From NCBI GenBank assembly GCA_021324795.1, contig JAJPIK010000093.1, forward strand, positions 41,186 to 105,185: DNA of 64,000 nucleotides, given 5' to 3'. The notes under the pieces were generated by a model, which was given only the letters and a program-made list of their open reading frames with translations, was not told the origin of the DNA and did no database searches. Below are positions 17,937-26,648 of the stretch, in pieces (the stretch's first letter is position 1; each line of letters opens with the position of its first letter). The translations under genes were made by a program, and so were the position numbers. This stretch comes from Chloroflexota bacterium. GTDB lineage: Bacteria > Chloroflexota > UBA6077 > FW602-bin22 > CADDYW01.

Positions 17937-18916
17937 GCGAGCGCATTCTCGTTACTGGTGGCGCCGGCTACGTTGGGGGCGGCGTAGTCGAGGCCCTCCT
18001 CGCCGCTGGCCACCAGGTCGCCGTCTTCGACAATTTCAGCACCGGCCACCGCGCCGCCCTGCCTCGAGACATCATGATCGTCGAAGGCGACTTAGCCAAC
18101 CGTCACCTGATCGAGCAGGCATTGCGCGACTTTCGAGCCGACGCGGTCGTCCACACTGCCGGTTCGATCGAGGCCGGCGAGTCGATGAAGGATCCGGGCA
18201 AATACTATCGGAACAACGTCGTCAACTCGATTAACCTGCTCGACGCCATGGTCGCCACCGTCGTTGGCCGCTTCATCTTCTCCTCGTCAGCCGGCGTCTA
18301 TGGAAATCCGGTCCGCGTGCCAATCGAAGAGGACGATCCGACCGCGCCGGTCAACTGCTACGGCGAGACCAAGCTCGCCGTCGAGCGCGCTGCGACCTGG
18401 TATGCCCAGACGCATAACCTCCGCACGATCTTCCTGCGCTACTTCAACGCTGCCGGGGCCACCGAGCGCCTCGGCGAAGCCCACCAACCGGAATCGCACC
18501 TGATCCCGCGGGTGCTCCAGGTCGCCCTTGGCCAGAGCGAACACTTCTCGATCTACGGCGCCGACTATCCAACGCCCGATGGCACGGCGATTCGCGACTA
18601 CATCCACATCGCCGACCTTGCCCAGGCCCACGTTCTCGCCGTCGAAGCGGCCAAGACCCGCTCCGGCGCCTTCAACCTTGGCAGCGGCAGCGGCTTTTCG
18701 GTCCGCCAGATCGTTGAAACTGCCCGTCAAGTCACCGGCCACCCGATTCCCACTGTCGACGTTCCACGTCGCCCCGGCGATCCCGCCATCCTCATCGCGA
18801 ACTCCCAACGCGCCCGAGCCGTTCTTGGCTGGCGGCCAAGGTATGATGACGTGGCGGCAATCATCAAGTCAGCATGGGAGTGGCACCAGAAACATCCGAC
18901 GGGTTACAGCGGTTGA
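17933..18916 (+). CDS. galE: UDP-glucose 4-epimerase
   Basis: Interconverts UDP-glucose and UDP-galactose. A 327-residue extended short-chain dehydrogenase with NAD-binding GGAGYVG (9-15), the SSSAGVYG serine region (117-124), catalytic Y143 and K147 in YGETK, and the conserved RYFNAAGA and GTAIRDYIHIADLAQAH motifs. The start overlaps the ileS stop as ATGA, so it is translationally coupled and shares the T-box-controlled transcript, an unusual partner for a synthetase. It could be specific for another UDP-sugar. Confidence 0.93.
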   Translation: MSERILVTGGAGYVGGGVVEALLAAGHQVAVFDNFSTGHRAALPRDIMIVEGDLANRHLIEQALRDFRADAVVHTAGSIEAGESMKDPGKYYRNNVVNSINLLDAMVATVVGRFIFSSSAGVYGNPVRVPIEEDDPTAPVNCYGETKLAVERAATWYAQTHNLRTIFLRYFNAAGATERLGEAHQPESHLIPRVLQVALGQSEHFSIYGADYPTPDGTAIRDYIHIADLAQAHVLAVEAAKTRSGAFNLGSGSGFSVRQIVETARQVTGHPIPTVDVPRRPGDPAILIANSQRARAVLGWRPRYDDVAAIIKSAWEWHQKHPTGYSG

Positions 18917-18951
18917 GCGAGAGGTCAGCATCTGGAAACTTTAGTCAGCAC

Positions 18952-19530
18952 CTAGTCGGCGTACTCATCAGGAATCTGATCACGACTGGTGGGCCAGCGA
19001 CCACCGAGCAGGTAGAAGAGATCATCCAACGGTTGAGCACGGCTCCTTTTGATCGGAGTGCCGTCACATGCCACCGCTCGGACATGGAAGCGCAGATCCG
19101 CGGTCAGTGGACGCGCTCGTTGCCAGAATAGATAGAGCGACGTCGTATCATTCGGCCGAACCAGCGATGAAGTTTTCGCCTGCCAGCACGCGCGATCGAC
19201 GAACCTGACACACCAGAAGATTCCCAGCAAGATGAACAGGGCCACCGTGCCATCATTTTGAGCGACACTGAACGTGTTCAGCACGGTTGGCTGAAAAGCA
19301 ATCGCGGCGCACGCCGTGAGAACGAGGATGGGGCGATTCGCGAGAAGAAGTCGCAACAGGGCACGCGCGACGATCAGCGCGGCAATGCCTTCAATCGTCG
19401 AGACGAGTCGTAACAAATGAATGGCGAGCACGACGCCACGATACGGGAACGGATCGCCCCCCAGTCACCGGTGAGTGCAGAAAGACGTTTCGATTACCTG
19501 GGCCGGAGCCTCCGATCCAATAGAAGATGC
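18952..19530 (-). pseudogene. Decayed membrane glycosyltransferase-like (ArnT/DUF2142 type) fragment
   Basis: The frame ending at 18952 reads PYRGVVLAIHLLRLVSTIEGIAAL and AFQPTVLNTFSVAQNDGTVA, a pattern of multi-pass glycosyltransferase or DUF2142 proteins (RLVS...G, then N.D in a loop). Upstream, FYWIGGSGPGNRNVF continues the same kind of protein in another frame, so there is at least one frameshift near 19440-19490. Only ~190 codons of a normally much longer protein remain and no start is evident. Family assignment is tentative; the frame break is visible. Confidence 0.5.
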
Positions 19531-19546
19531 CTTGATGACAAGATCC

Positions 19547-20410
19547 TCAGACCGCGGGACGCTTTTCGTCACTAACCAACTCTCGCAGCCGGCGCAGATT
19601 CTCTTCGTCCGGCCCCTCACCGTCGATCCCCGGCACTTCTAGGAAGCTCGGTAGTCCCTTCAGCTTGGGATGGTTGACGATCGCCCGGAAGCCGTCGAGG
19701 CCGATCTGGCCGTCGCCGATGTTTTCGTGGCGATCTTTGTGTGAGCCGAAGGCGCCTTTCGAGTCGTTCAGGTGCAGGGCGGTCAGGCGATCGAGACCGA
19801 TCAGGCGGTCGAACTCGCCGAGCGTTGCGTCAAGCTCAGCCGTCGTCAAACAGGGATAGCCCGCCGCGAAGATGTGACAGGTATCGAGACAGACCTGCAG
19901 TCGGGGTGAGCGAGCGAGCCGCTCAATCAACTCGGCGAGATCTTCGAAGCGACCACCAATGCTGTTGCCAGCCCCGGCCGTGGTTTCCAAGAGCAAAGGC
20001 GACGTACCGTCGGCGCGGGTGAGAATGTCGGCGATCCCTTCGGCCGCTCGAGCCAGGCCGATCTCGCGCTCTTCCGAACCGAACGAGCCGACGTGGAAGC
20101 AAACCCCCATCGCCCCCAGCCGGTCCGACCAGCCCAGTTGCGAGACAAGCGCGTCGACCGATCTCTGGCGCAAGGCATCGTCGGCCGAGCCAAGGTTGAT
20201 CAGATATAAGCCGTGCAGAAGAATCGGCCCGATCCCGCTCGACGCCTTCGCATCGAGAAACTTGGCGACCGCTTCATCCGAGTGATTCGCCTTGAGCCAG
20301 CGCTGCGGCGGGGTGACAAAGATCTGGATACAGTCGGCCGTGATTTTCTGACCACGCTCGATCGCCCGATCCAGCCCACCGGCGATCGAGACGTGCCCAC
20401 CAAACTTCAT
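19547..20410 (-). CDS. nfo: Endonuclease IV (AP endonuclease)
   Basis: Cleaves abasic sites in base-excision repair. 287 residues, the normal length for the family, with the TIM-barrel zinc enzyme pattern: GGHVSIAGGL at the N-terminus, LLETTAGAGNSIGGRFEDL, VCLDTCHIFAAGYP, ALHLNDSKGAFGSHKDRHENIGDGQIGL, and SFLEVPGIDGEGPDEENLRRLREL. Its ATG overlaps the stop of the upstream hemQ gene (TAATG), so the two are translationally coupled. Confidence 0.95.
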   Translation of the reverse strand: MKFGGHVSIAGGLDRAIERGQKITADCIQIFVTPPQRWLKANHSDEAVAKFLDAKASSGIGPILLHGLYLINLGSADDALRQRSVDALVSQLGWSDRLGAMGVCFHVGSFGSEEREIGLARAAEGIADILTRADGTSPLLLETTAGAGNSIGGRFEDLAELIERLARSPRLQVCLDTCHIFAAGYPCLTTAELDATLGEFDRLIGLDRLTALHLNDSKGAFGSHKDRHENIGDGQIGLDGFRAIVNHPKLKGLPSFLEVPGIDGEGPDEENLRRLRELVSDEKRPAV

Positions 20411-21099
20411 TAGCCGATCAGATCCAGGGCGTCGCCAATCGGCATACGGGTACAGGTGAAGGTCGGCGTGTCCCGCAGGGTGTAGAGGCTGGCCGCGGTC
20501 TCACGCAGATCCATCACCAGGTCCAGAAAATCGGAGAGACTATTCGTCTCGAAGGCAACGACGAATTCTTGATCGTCCAGGCCGAACGAATAGGTTGTGT
20601 TGATCTTCACCGAGGGGTACTTGTGACCGACCTCGATGTGGGTATCCATCATCTTCTGGCGCTCTTCCATGGAAAGGGCGTACCAGGCCCGGGTCTTGAC
20701 GAAGGGGTAGACGATGAGATACGGCGCATCGGCCGGACGAATCCGCGTACGGGTGCCTTCCTGGCCGGAGTGGACGTGTTTGGTCACGTACATCGAGCGA
20801 CGGGTCATTGCCAAATAATGGTAGGGCGAGGTCAGATACGGCGCGAGCGAGGTGTGGTTGATCGCTGCGGTCGCCTTAGTGAGCAGCTCCGGTTCTTCGG
20901 TCGCTCGCCAGATCAGCAGATCCGCATCGCCACGCGTGCCGACGGTCGTATAGGTGCGGATGAGCATGTCGTCGGCGAATTTCTCGACAGCACCGACGAA
21001 ATCGGCCTTGTCAGCGGCGCGCTGCTCGGACGAGCGCAGGCGCCAGGCGGGATCGATCTTGTAAAAGCAATAGTTGACTAGTTGGCGCTGGGGCATCAT
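20410..21099 (-). CDS. hemQ: Coproheme decarboxylase / HemQ (chlorite dismutase family)
   Basis: Converts coproheme III to heme b in the coproporphyrin-dependent heme pathway. 229 residues from the ATG at 21099; a longer frame would start upstream of the likely promoter and is rejected. Motifs: YHYLAMTRRSMYVTKHVHSG, the catalytic tyrosine region YPFVK (Y131), heme-ligand H154 in MMDTHIEVGHKY, and GLDDQEFVVAFET. A true chlorite dismutase is unlikely in this context. A double ATG (MMPQ) follows GGAG. nfo is coupled downstream. Confidence 0.92.
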   Translation of the reverse strand: MMPQRQLVNYCFYKIDPAWRLRSSEQRAADKADFVGAVEKFADDMLIRTYTTVGTRGDADLLIWRATEEPELLTKATAAINHTSLAPYLTSPYHYLAMTRRSMYVTKHVHSGQEGTRTRIRPADAPYLIVYPFVKTRAWYALSMEERQKMMDTHIEVGHKYPSVKINTTYSFGLDDQEFVVAFETNSLSDFLDLVMDLRETAASLYTLRDTPTFTCTRMPIGDALDLIG

Positions 21100-21124
21100 G
21101 GTCTCCAGAGTTTCAATCGTCTGG

Positions 21125-21133
21125 ATTATAGCA
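21125..21133 (-). promoter_or_regulatory. Extended -10 promoter of hemQ-nfo
   Basis: On the minus strand TGCTATAAT is a perfect extended -10 element (TGnTATAAT) about 25 nt upstream of the hemQ ATG. No good -35 box is visible, as expected for this promoter class. Confidence 0.6.
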
Positions 21134-21154
21134 GGTTTGGGTGACACCCCTCAT

Positions 21155-21197
21155 CCTCATTCCCCTTCTCCCAGTGCGCGGGAGAAGGGGAATGAGG
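21155..21197. repeat. Perfect 18-bp stem hairpin, intergenic repeat or terminator
   Basis: CCTCATTCCCCTTCTCCC pairs perfectly with its complement across a 7-nt loop, between the esterase 3' end and the hemQ promoter. It resembles the CCTC/GAGG-type intergenic repeats seen elsewhere in the window and could act as a terminator for the esterase operon. Confidence 0.6.
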
Positions 21198-21206
21198 AAA
21201 CTCCGG

Positions 21207-22046
21207 TCAGTCGCCCAGAATCTCGCGAAGAAAGTGCTCCATGCGCTCCAAGGTTGGCTGGTAAAACGGCGGGCGGTTGAAGAACCCGTGAGCCGCCCCT
21301 TCCGCGACGAACAATTCGGCCCGCACGCCGCATGCTTGTAGCTTCTGCTGGAAGGCGAGCGATTGGGCGATTGGAATGGTAACGTCGGCGGTGCCGTGGA
21401 GCAAAAGGGTCGGCGCGGCGTTCTCGTCGACGTGGTACAGCGGAGAGGCCCGGATCGGCGCCTCCGGATCGTCGCCGAGCAAGGCACGACGTGGCTCACG
21501 CGCGTCTTCGGTCATCAGGGTGGGGAAATCAAAGACGCCATTGAACGACACTACCGCCTGCACCCGCGAATGGATTCTGTCGACCACGACGTTGGTCGTC
21601 CCGAGCAGGGCGACGAGATGGCCGCCAGCCGATCCACCCGCCGCACCGATCCGATTGGGATCCACGCCAAGCTCGTCGGCGTGAGCGCGCAGCCAGCGAA
21701 CCCCGGCCTGAGCATCTTCGAGCTGGGACGGGAAATGGAACTCCGGGGTGAACCGGTAGCTGATGCTCACCCCGGGCCAACCAAGCGCCGCCAGGTGCGT
21801 GGCCTGACGCCAGAACTGTCTCGGGGTGCCGCCGCGCCAGCCGCCACCGTGCACGAAGATCATCCCGGGCTTGCGCCCGGTCTGATGCTTCGGCAGGAAC
21901 AGATCGAGGGTCAACTCGCGGCCGGACGGTCGGCTATAGACGATGCCGGTTCGCAGTTCGACGGTGTCTGGTAAGACGAAGGGTGGATCATTAAAGCCGG
22001 GCGGCGTTACCTCGGATTCGCGCTCGGTTAGGTCACTATCTGCCAC
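21207..22046 (-). CDS. Alpha/beta hydrolase, esterase/lipase (HSL/BD-FAE-like)
   Basis: A 279-residue cytosolic esterase-type hydrolase. Oxyanion-hole motif HGGGW at 66-70, nucleophile S139 in GAAGGSAGGH, the acid in LHGTADVTIPI and the histidine in EGAAHGFFNRPPF. The substrate is unknown; carboxyl esters of sugars or small alcohols are typical. A GTG start is used, with GGGGGAGA upstream. It lies ~120 nt behind a sugar-binding protein gene, separated by a hairpin-rich repeat, so cotranscription is uncertain. Confidence 0.85.
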   Translation of the reverse strand: MADSDLTERESEVTPPGFNDPPFVLPDTVELRTGIVYSRPSGRELTLDLFLPKHQTGRKPGMIFVHGGGWRGGTPRQFWRQATHLAALGWPGVSISYRFTPEFHFPSQLEDAQAGVRWLRAHADELGVDPNRIGAAGGSAGGHLVALLGTTNVVVDRIHSRVQAVVSFNGVFDFPTLMTEDAREPRRALLGDDPEAPIRASPLYHVDENAAPTLLLHGTADVTIPIAQSLAFQQKLQACGVRAELFVAEGAAHGFFNRPPFYQPTLERMEHFLREILGD

Positions 22047-22081
22047 GTTAGCGGTCTCTCCCCCTTCTTGCTATAGGTTAC

Positions 22082-22160
22082 AATCGGTCAGCCCACCCTC
22101 ACCCTTTCACTCCGCCCAGGGAAAGCTCCAACCCTCTCCCAGAGGGAGAAGGAACAGGAC
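22082..22160. repeat. Hairpin-rich intergenic repeat
   Basis: Two short inverted repeats (CTTTC...GAAAG and CCTCTCCC-aga-GGGAGAAGG) lie between the sugar-binding protein gene and the esterase. The CCCTCACCCT/CTCTCCC wording matches the common low-complexity intergenic repeats of many bacterial genomes. It may end the ABC operon. Confidence 0.45.
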
Positions 22161-22165
22161 GATAC

Positions 22166-23680
22166 TCAACTCGCGTTCTTTGCTTGAGCAAGCAAAGCAT
22201 CGATCTTGGGAATAATCGGGGGGATAGCCTCCTTCGCTGTCTTCGTCCCCAAGGTAATCAGGTCCCAGGCCGGATTGAAGGTGTTCTGAATGTCGAGGTG
22301 AGTCGCGGCCTCGCGCAGCGGGTGGTCAGCGTCGGCGGCTTGTTGCCAAACCTCGAGCGACTCCCAGGGACGGAGCGATTTCTTGAACGCGTCACTCGTC
22401 ATCTGGCTCTTACGAGGCGGGATCGACGCACCGACCTTGTACTGCAGGTTCTGGAAATCGTCTAAGCTCATGAAGTTAATCAGCTTGAAGCTTTCGTCCG
22501 GATGCTTGCAGCCCTTGATGATGCAGAAGGAGTTGGGCCCATTGCGGACGAAGAGGCCAGACGGGCCCTGGGGAATGTGAGTCATTCCCAGCTCGACGTT
22601 CGACTTCTCGGCCCAGGCCGCGATCTCGGGAACGTCGCCCTTGATCCCATACTTCGCGGCAACGCGACCGGAGATGATCCGTCCGGACTTGCTGCTGGTG
22701 ACGCCGGCGGCCTCGGCCGCCGAGGGGACGACGTGGTACTTCGCCAGCCAGTCGGCGTAGAACTGCAACGCCTCTAACGGCTTGGGATCGCCCAGCAGAC
22801 AATGGGTCATCGCCTCGTCCCAGAGATCTCCGCCAAAGCCCCAGATGATGACGTCCAAGAAATGTAATCCGCCATTCAGCGAGTCCCAGCCGAACTGCTT
22901 CGTCGGCCCGGACCCCTTGGTCATCTTCTGAGCGGTGTCCAACGCCGCCTGCCAGGTCCAGCCACCACTTGTCTTCGCCACTTCGTCCGGCGCCGGCACG
23001 CCGGCCTGCTTGTAAAGCGTTCGGTTGAAGATCGTCACGCAGGGGCCTGAATAATGGGGAATCCCGTACGTCTTTGCCCCTTGCGGGAATTGATAGTAAG
23101 TCAGAGCGCCCTTGAAGAGGTCGCCCGCATTGACTTCCGGATCTTTCATGTAGGAGTCAATCTCGATCAGTGCCCCTTTGTACGCCAGGCTCGGCAGCCA
23201 CTGCGGATGGACAAACGCCGCGTCCGGTGCCGAGCCACTGGCGACCATCGTCAGGAGCTTGACCGGATAGTTTTGATCCTCCGGCAGGATTGTCTGATTG
23301 ACGGTGATCCCATATTTTTGCTGGAAGATCTGATAGGCAGGCGGGAAGACGAGTTTGTCTAGCTCAGGACCATACGCATCGTGGTTGATGATCGGGAGAG
23401 TTACCCCCTGGCCATTCGTCGAAGCCGATTGAGCAGCCGGTGCCACCGTGCTCGGCTGAGCAGGTGCGCTCGAAGCCGCCGCGGTCGTTGGCTTGGCCGC
23501 CGCACTGGCTGCTACCGTCGGGGCGGCTTGACTCGCCTGACTTGCCGCGGTCGGTGCGGTCGCGGGCACTTGACTCTGGCTGCTCGAGCTCGTTCCGGCG
23601 TTCGGCCCACAGGCCGCGACAATTACCCCCAAGCTTGCCAGGATTCCGAGTTGAACCATCCGTCGACGCGAAATAGCCAT
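22166..23680 (-). CDS. Sugar ABC transporter substrate-binding lipoprotein (family 1)
   Basis: A 504-residue extracellular lipoprotein that captures a sugar for the two permeases encoded upstream. The N-terminus has SRRRMVQLG and a lipobox ending VAAC (Cys ~24), then a ~75-residue Ala/Thr/Ser/Pro linker, then a family 1 binding fold (FPPAYQIFQQKYGITVNQTI, DAAFVHPQWLPSLAYKGALIEID, HPDESFKLINFMSLDDFQ). The twin Arg before the hydrophobic stretch would allow Tat export. An AAGGAG box precedes the ATG. No ATPase is encoded nearby, so it probably shares an MsmK-type ATPase. The sugar cannot be told. Confidence 0.9.
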   Translation of the reverse strand: MAISRRRMVQLGILASLGVIVAACGPNAGTSSSSQSQVPATAPTAASQASQAAPTVAASAAAKPTTAAASSAPAQPSTVAPAAQSASTNGQGVTLPIINHDAYGPELDKLVFPPAYQIFQQKYGITVNQTILPEDQNYPVKLLTMVASGSAPDAAFVHPQWLPSLAYKGALIEIDSYMKDPEVNAGDLFKGALTYYQFPQGAKTYGIPHYSGPCVTIFNRTLYKQAGVPAPDEVAKTSGGWTWQAALDTAQKMTKGSGPTKQFGWDSLNGGLHFLDVIIWGFGGDLWDEAMTHCLLGDPKPLEALQFYADWLAKYHVVPSAAEAAGVTSSKSGRIISGRVAAKYGIKGDVPEIAAWAEKSNVELGMTHIPQGPSGLFVRNGPNSFCIIKGCKHPDESFKLINFMSLDDFQNLQYKVGASIPPRKSQMTSDAFKKSLRPWESLEVWQQAADADHPLREAATHLDIQNTFNPAWDLITLGTKTAKEAIPPIIPKIDALLAQAKNAS

Positions 23681-23695
23681 ATCTTTCTCCTTCCC

Positions 23696-24586
23696 TCATC
23701 GGCCAGCGAGGCCAGATAAAACAACACCTTTCATAAAGTAGCGCTGTGCGAAGAAGAACAGCGCGACGATAGGCAAGGTCATGGTGAATGAGATCGCCAT
23801 GACGTAGTTGTAGCTGGTGTGGTAGGCGCCCACTCCAAGCGCCAGACCAATCGCGACGGTGCGATTGTGGTCGCTATTGAGATAAATTAAGGGAGCCAAG
23901 AAGTCGGTCCAATGCGCAACGAAGCTAAAGATGGCGATCGCCGCGAGTGCTGGACCACAGAGTGGCAACACGACTTGCCAAAAGATCCGATAAGTCGATG
24001 CGCCATCCATCCGCGCTGCTTCATCGAGCTCGCGCGGCAGGCCCATCATGAACTGACGCATCAGGAAGATGTAGAAAGCGCTACCGCCCAGCCACGAGGG
24101 GACGATCAAAGGTACCAGCGTATCAAGCCAGCCGAGGTAGCGCCAGATCAGGTAGGTAGGAATCAAGGTGACGATGTTCGGCAACATCATCGTGGCAAGG
24201 ACGAGCCCAAAGAGTGGCGTGCGCCCAATGAACCGCAACCGACCGAATGCGTAGCCAGCCATTGAGGAGGTGATCACGGCTCCGAGTGTTGATAGCAGAG
24301 TAATCGTAATCGTATTGCGATAGTAGTAGCCGAAGGCGAGCATTGTATGGGCGTGAATGTAGTTCGACCAGACGATTGGCTGGGGAACCCACTGGATCGG
24401 CCATTCCAACTCGGTGCCACTCGTCTTGAGCGACGTCGACAACATCCAAATCATGGGAATCAACGCGATGACACTGATCGCCAAGAGAACTCCGTGCAAG
24501 ATCAGATGCCCCGGCGTCGTCACGATCCGCGAGCGCAGTCGCTCCAGGGGTACGGTCCGCTTCGCTTCAGCTATTCCCAGACTCAT
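23696..24586 (-). CDS. Sugar ABC transporter permease (MalG type)
   Basis: A 296-residue inner-membrane permease with about six membrane segments and the EAA loop (MGLPRELDEAARMDGASTYRIFWQVVLP, seen as ELDEAARMDGAS) that contacts the ATPase. The start overlaps the stop of the MalF-type gene as ATGA; a longer frame reaching 24619 would overlap more and is not needed. It forms the import channel with the upstream partner. CUT1-type, as shown by pairing with a family 1 binding protein. Confidence 0.92.
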   Translation of the reverse strand: MSLGIAEAKRTVPLERLRSRIVTTPGHLILHGVLLAISVIALIPMIWMLSTSLKTSGTELEWPIQWVPQPIVWSNYIHAHTMLAFGYYYRNTITITLLSTLGAVITSSMAGYAFGRLRFIGRTPLFGLVLATMMLPNIVTLIPTYLIWRYLGWLDTLVPLIVPSWLGGSAFYIFLMRQFMMGLPRELDEAARMDGASTYRIFWQVVLPLCGPALAAIAIFSFVAHWTDFLAPLIYLNSDHNRTVAIGLALGVGAYHTSYNYVMAISFTMTLPIVALFFFAQRYFMKGVVLSGLAGR

Positions 24587-25518
24587 CCCCGCATCTCCTG
24601 CCCCTCGTAATACACCCAACGGTTAGCCAGCCGGACTTGGATCACCGTAATCACGAGAATAATCGCAAAGAGAATCCAGGCAAGCGCCGAGGCGTAGCCC
24701 ATCCGCAGGCTTTCCCAGGCCACGCGATAGAGGTACATCACATACATCAGCGAAGCGTTGGCCGGTCCGCCTTCGTTCGTCATGATGTAGACAATCGTGA
24801 AGATCTGAAAGCTGCCGATGATCTGAACTACCAAGCAAAAGAAGAGGGTAGGCGAGAGCATTGGGATGGTGATGTGCCGAAAGCGTGACCACGCCCCGGC
24901 ACCATCGACGTTGGCCGCTTCGAGAAGCTGGTCAGGCACGTTCTGCAGACCGGCGAGCAGAATCACCATCTGCGGCCCAATTCCCCAGATGCCCATCAAG
25001 ATCAGCGACGGTTTAACCGTCGTCGGATCCCAGATCCAGTTCGAGGGGGGCAATCCAAGAACGTGAAGACCAGCGTTCGCCAGCCCGAAGTCCGGATTGA
25101 AGATCCACTGCCAGAGGAAAGCGCTCGCGACGACCGGGGTCACCGAGGGCAGGTAGACGATCGTCCGGTAGTAATTGATCCAGCGCAGCTTCTGGTTCAA
25201 CGCCAAGGCGGCGAGGAGCGCGGAGATCAGAAAGACCGGTACGCCGATGAATGTGTAATAGGCCGTATTGTAGAGCGATGTCCAAAACAAATCATCGTTG
25301 ACCAGGCCAGAGAAGTTAGCCAGACCGATCAAGTGCGGGGGATTGATCATGTCCCAATTACTGAGCGCGAGACCGAGCGAGCCAAGCATCGGCCCGGCAG
25401 TAAGGATAATGAACCCAATTAACCATGGGGCCAGGAAAACGTAGGCATCGAGGTTTTCACGAAGCCACATCCGAGAGATTCGCCGTCGACGGCCGGTCGG
25501 GAGCGCCGTTGCTGCCAT
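24583..25518 (-). CDS. Sugar ABC transporter permease (MalF/UgpA type)
   Basis: 311 residues from the ATG at 25518, chosen because GGAGGA sits 3 nt upstream; the frame continues further 5' but without a site. It has an N-terminal Arg-rich cytoplasmic stretch (TGRRRRISRMW), FLAPWLIGFIILTAGPMLGSL as first segment, and the EAA loop VPDQLLEAANVDGAGAWSRFRHITIPML. First gene of the three-gene importer operon, downstream of the promoter at 25669-25697. Confidence 0.92.
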   Translation of the reverse strand: MAATALPTGRRRRISRMWLRENLDAYVFLAPWLIGFIILTAGPMLGSLGLALSNWDMINPPHLIGLANFSGLVNDDLFWTSLYNTAYYTFIGVPVFLISALLAALALNQKLRWINYYRTIVYLPSVTPVVASAFLWQWIFNPDFGLANAGLHVLGLPPSNWIWDPTTVKPSLILMGIWGIGPQMVILLAGLQNVPDQLLEAANVDGAGAWSRFRHITIPMLSPTLFFCLVVQIIGSFQIFTIVYIMTNEGGPANASLMYVMYLYRVAWESLRMGYASALAWILFAIILVITVIQVRLANRWVYYEGQEMRG

Positions 25519-25642
25519 GCATCCTCCAGGCAAAGCTGCCTGATGGCCTAGGAGCGGAGTAAGGCGAGGCTTCGTCTTCCTCGCCCCCCTCTCCGAGACC
25601 GCGTTCATCGCCATCAGTACGCACGGGGTAGCAGCGAAAAAA

Positions 25643-25661
25643 GTTTGCGTACTGTACAAAC
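25643..25661 (-). promoter_or_regulatory. Putative operator of the sugar ABC operon
   Basis: Minus strand GTTTGTACAGTACGCAAAC: outer arms GTTTG/CAAAC are inverted and the centre holds GTAC-A-GTAC. It lies just past the predicted transcription start, where a LacI- or GntR-type repressor would block elongation. No regulator gene is adjacent. Confidence 0.5.
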
Positions 25662-25668
25662 GCTCCTT

Positions 25669-25697
25669 ATTGTAGCCAGAGTGTGTACGACCGTCAA
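25669..25697 (-). promoter_or_regulatory. Promoter of the sugar ABC operon
   Basis: Read on the minus strand: TTGACG, 17-nt spacer, TACAAT, about 150 nt upstream of the MalF-type gene. Confidence 0.7.
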
Positions 25698-25699
25698 TA

Positions 25700-26002
25700 C
25701 GAGTTTTGTCGAATCTTAGGCTAATCTGGCTTAACTCGAGCTACTAGCTGACCTATAGCAATCGTTAGTTAGAGCACTGAACCATCCCGAGGTGACAGGC
25801 ATGGAGATCCCAAGATGTCAGTTCGGGACGGTATCGACCGGACAGATCTGGGAGCAGGCGCTGCACGTCTCGAGCGGGAGTTTGCCACGTTTGTTGCAGA
25901 GTTCCTGCCTTTTCAAGGCGGAGACTCCGTCCCTCCGACTTCCGCGATCTCCCCCTTAACTAATGCTTGAACTCCCCGAAGGCCAGAAAGCTTATTCATA
26001 GA
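25700..26002. other. Intergenic region without recognised feature
   Basis: About 300 bp between the sugar ABC promoter and the 3' end of the nitroreductase gene. I see no convincing ORF, RNA or repeat. A convergent terminator would be expected near 25990 but none is obvious. Confidence 0.4.
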
Positions 26003-26557
26003 CTATATAATATGCTCGCCATACCGCTCGAGATGCACCAGATCATTCAACGGCTTCCGTCCCATCGGCAGTACCGAGCGGCGTCCAGCATCGCTGCTTG
26101 CGCGCAAGGCTGCCACGTCAGCCGGGTAGCCAAATGAGATAGCTGTGCGCATCTCGCGGTCGCCCGGCACCCTGAGAAGCTGCTTCGCCTGCGCTTCGTT
26201 CTCTTCAGGGAAGAGCGAGGCAATGCACGAGCCGACTCCGTAAGCCCAGCCACCGAGCATCAGTCGCTCAGCTAACCGGCCCGAGTCAAAGCGATTGGCC
26301 GTGGAGTTCATAATAAGCAGTACCGCCATCGGTGCTCGCGCCAAGTGCTCGGCGAACTGACCGAGCTTCGACAGAGCCTGGAGCGTCGCCGGTTCACGGA
26401 CCAGCAGGAGCTCCCAGGGCTGGGTATTTTTGGCACTGCCGGTCCAACGTCCGACTTCGAGGATGCCCCGAATGGCATCTTCGGGCACCGGCCTCGGCGC
26501 GAAGCGCCGCACCGAGCGCATGGACCGCATAAACTTGACGATCTCCTCGGATGACAT
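26003..26557 (-). CDS. Nitroreductase family protein
   Basis: A 184-residue FMN-dependent oxidoreductase of the nitroreductase superfamily. It opens EEIVKFMRSMRSVRRFAPRPVP, with the SxRxF flavin-binding region, then GRWTGSAKNTQPWELLLV, ERLMLGGWAYGVGSCIASL and a final AISFGYPAD...RKPLNDLVHLERYG, the family's signature end. The ATG at 26557 has AGGAG upstream; the frame extends ~140 codons further but that part is antisense to the divergent aldolase gene and is not coding. Substrate unknown. Confidence 0.9.
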   Translation of the reverse strand: MSSEEIVKFMRSMRSVRRFAPRPVPEDAIRGILEVGRWTGSAKNTQPWELLLVREPATLQALSKLGQFAEHLARAPMAVLLIMNSTANRFDSGRLAERLMLGGWAYGVGSCIASLFPEENEAQAKQLLRVPGDREMRTAISFGYPADVAALRASSDAGRRSVLPMGRKPLNDLVHLERYGEHII

Positions 26558-26648
26558 AGCTTCTCCTTCGTAGAAACTGAGAGTCTTTCTATCGAGTATA
26601 CTGGAGCCACCCTTCGCGCCCCCAGCGACTGCGTCAAAGGAGAGTGCA

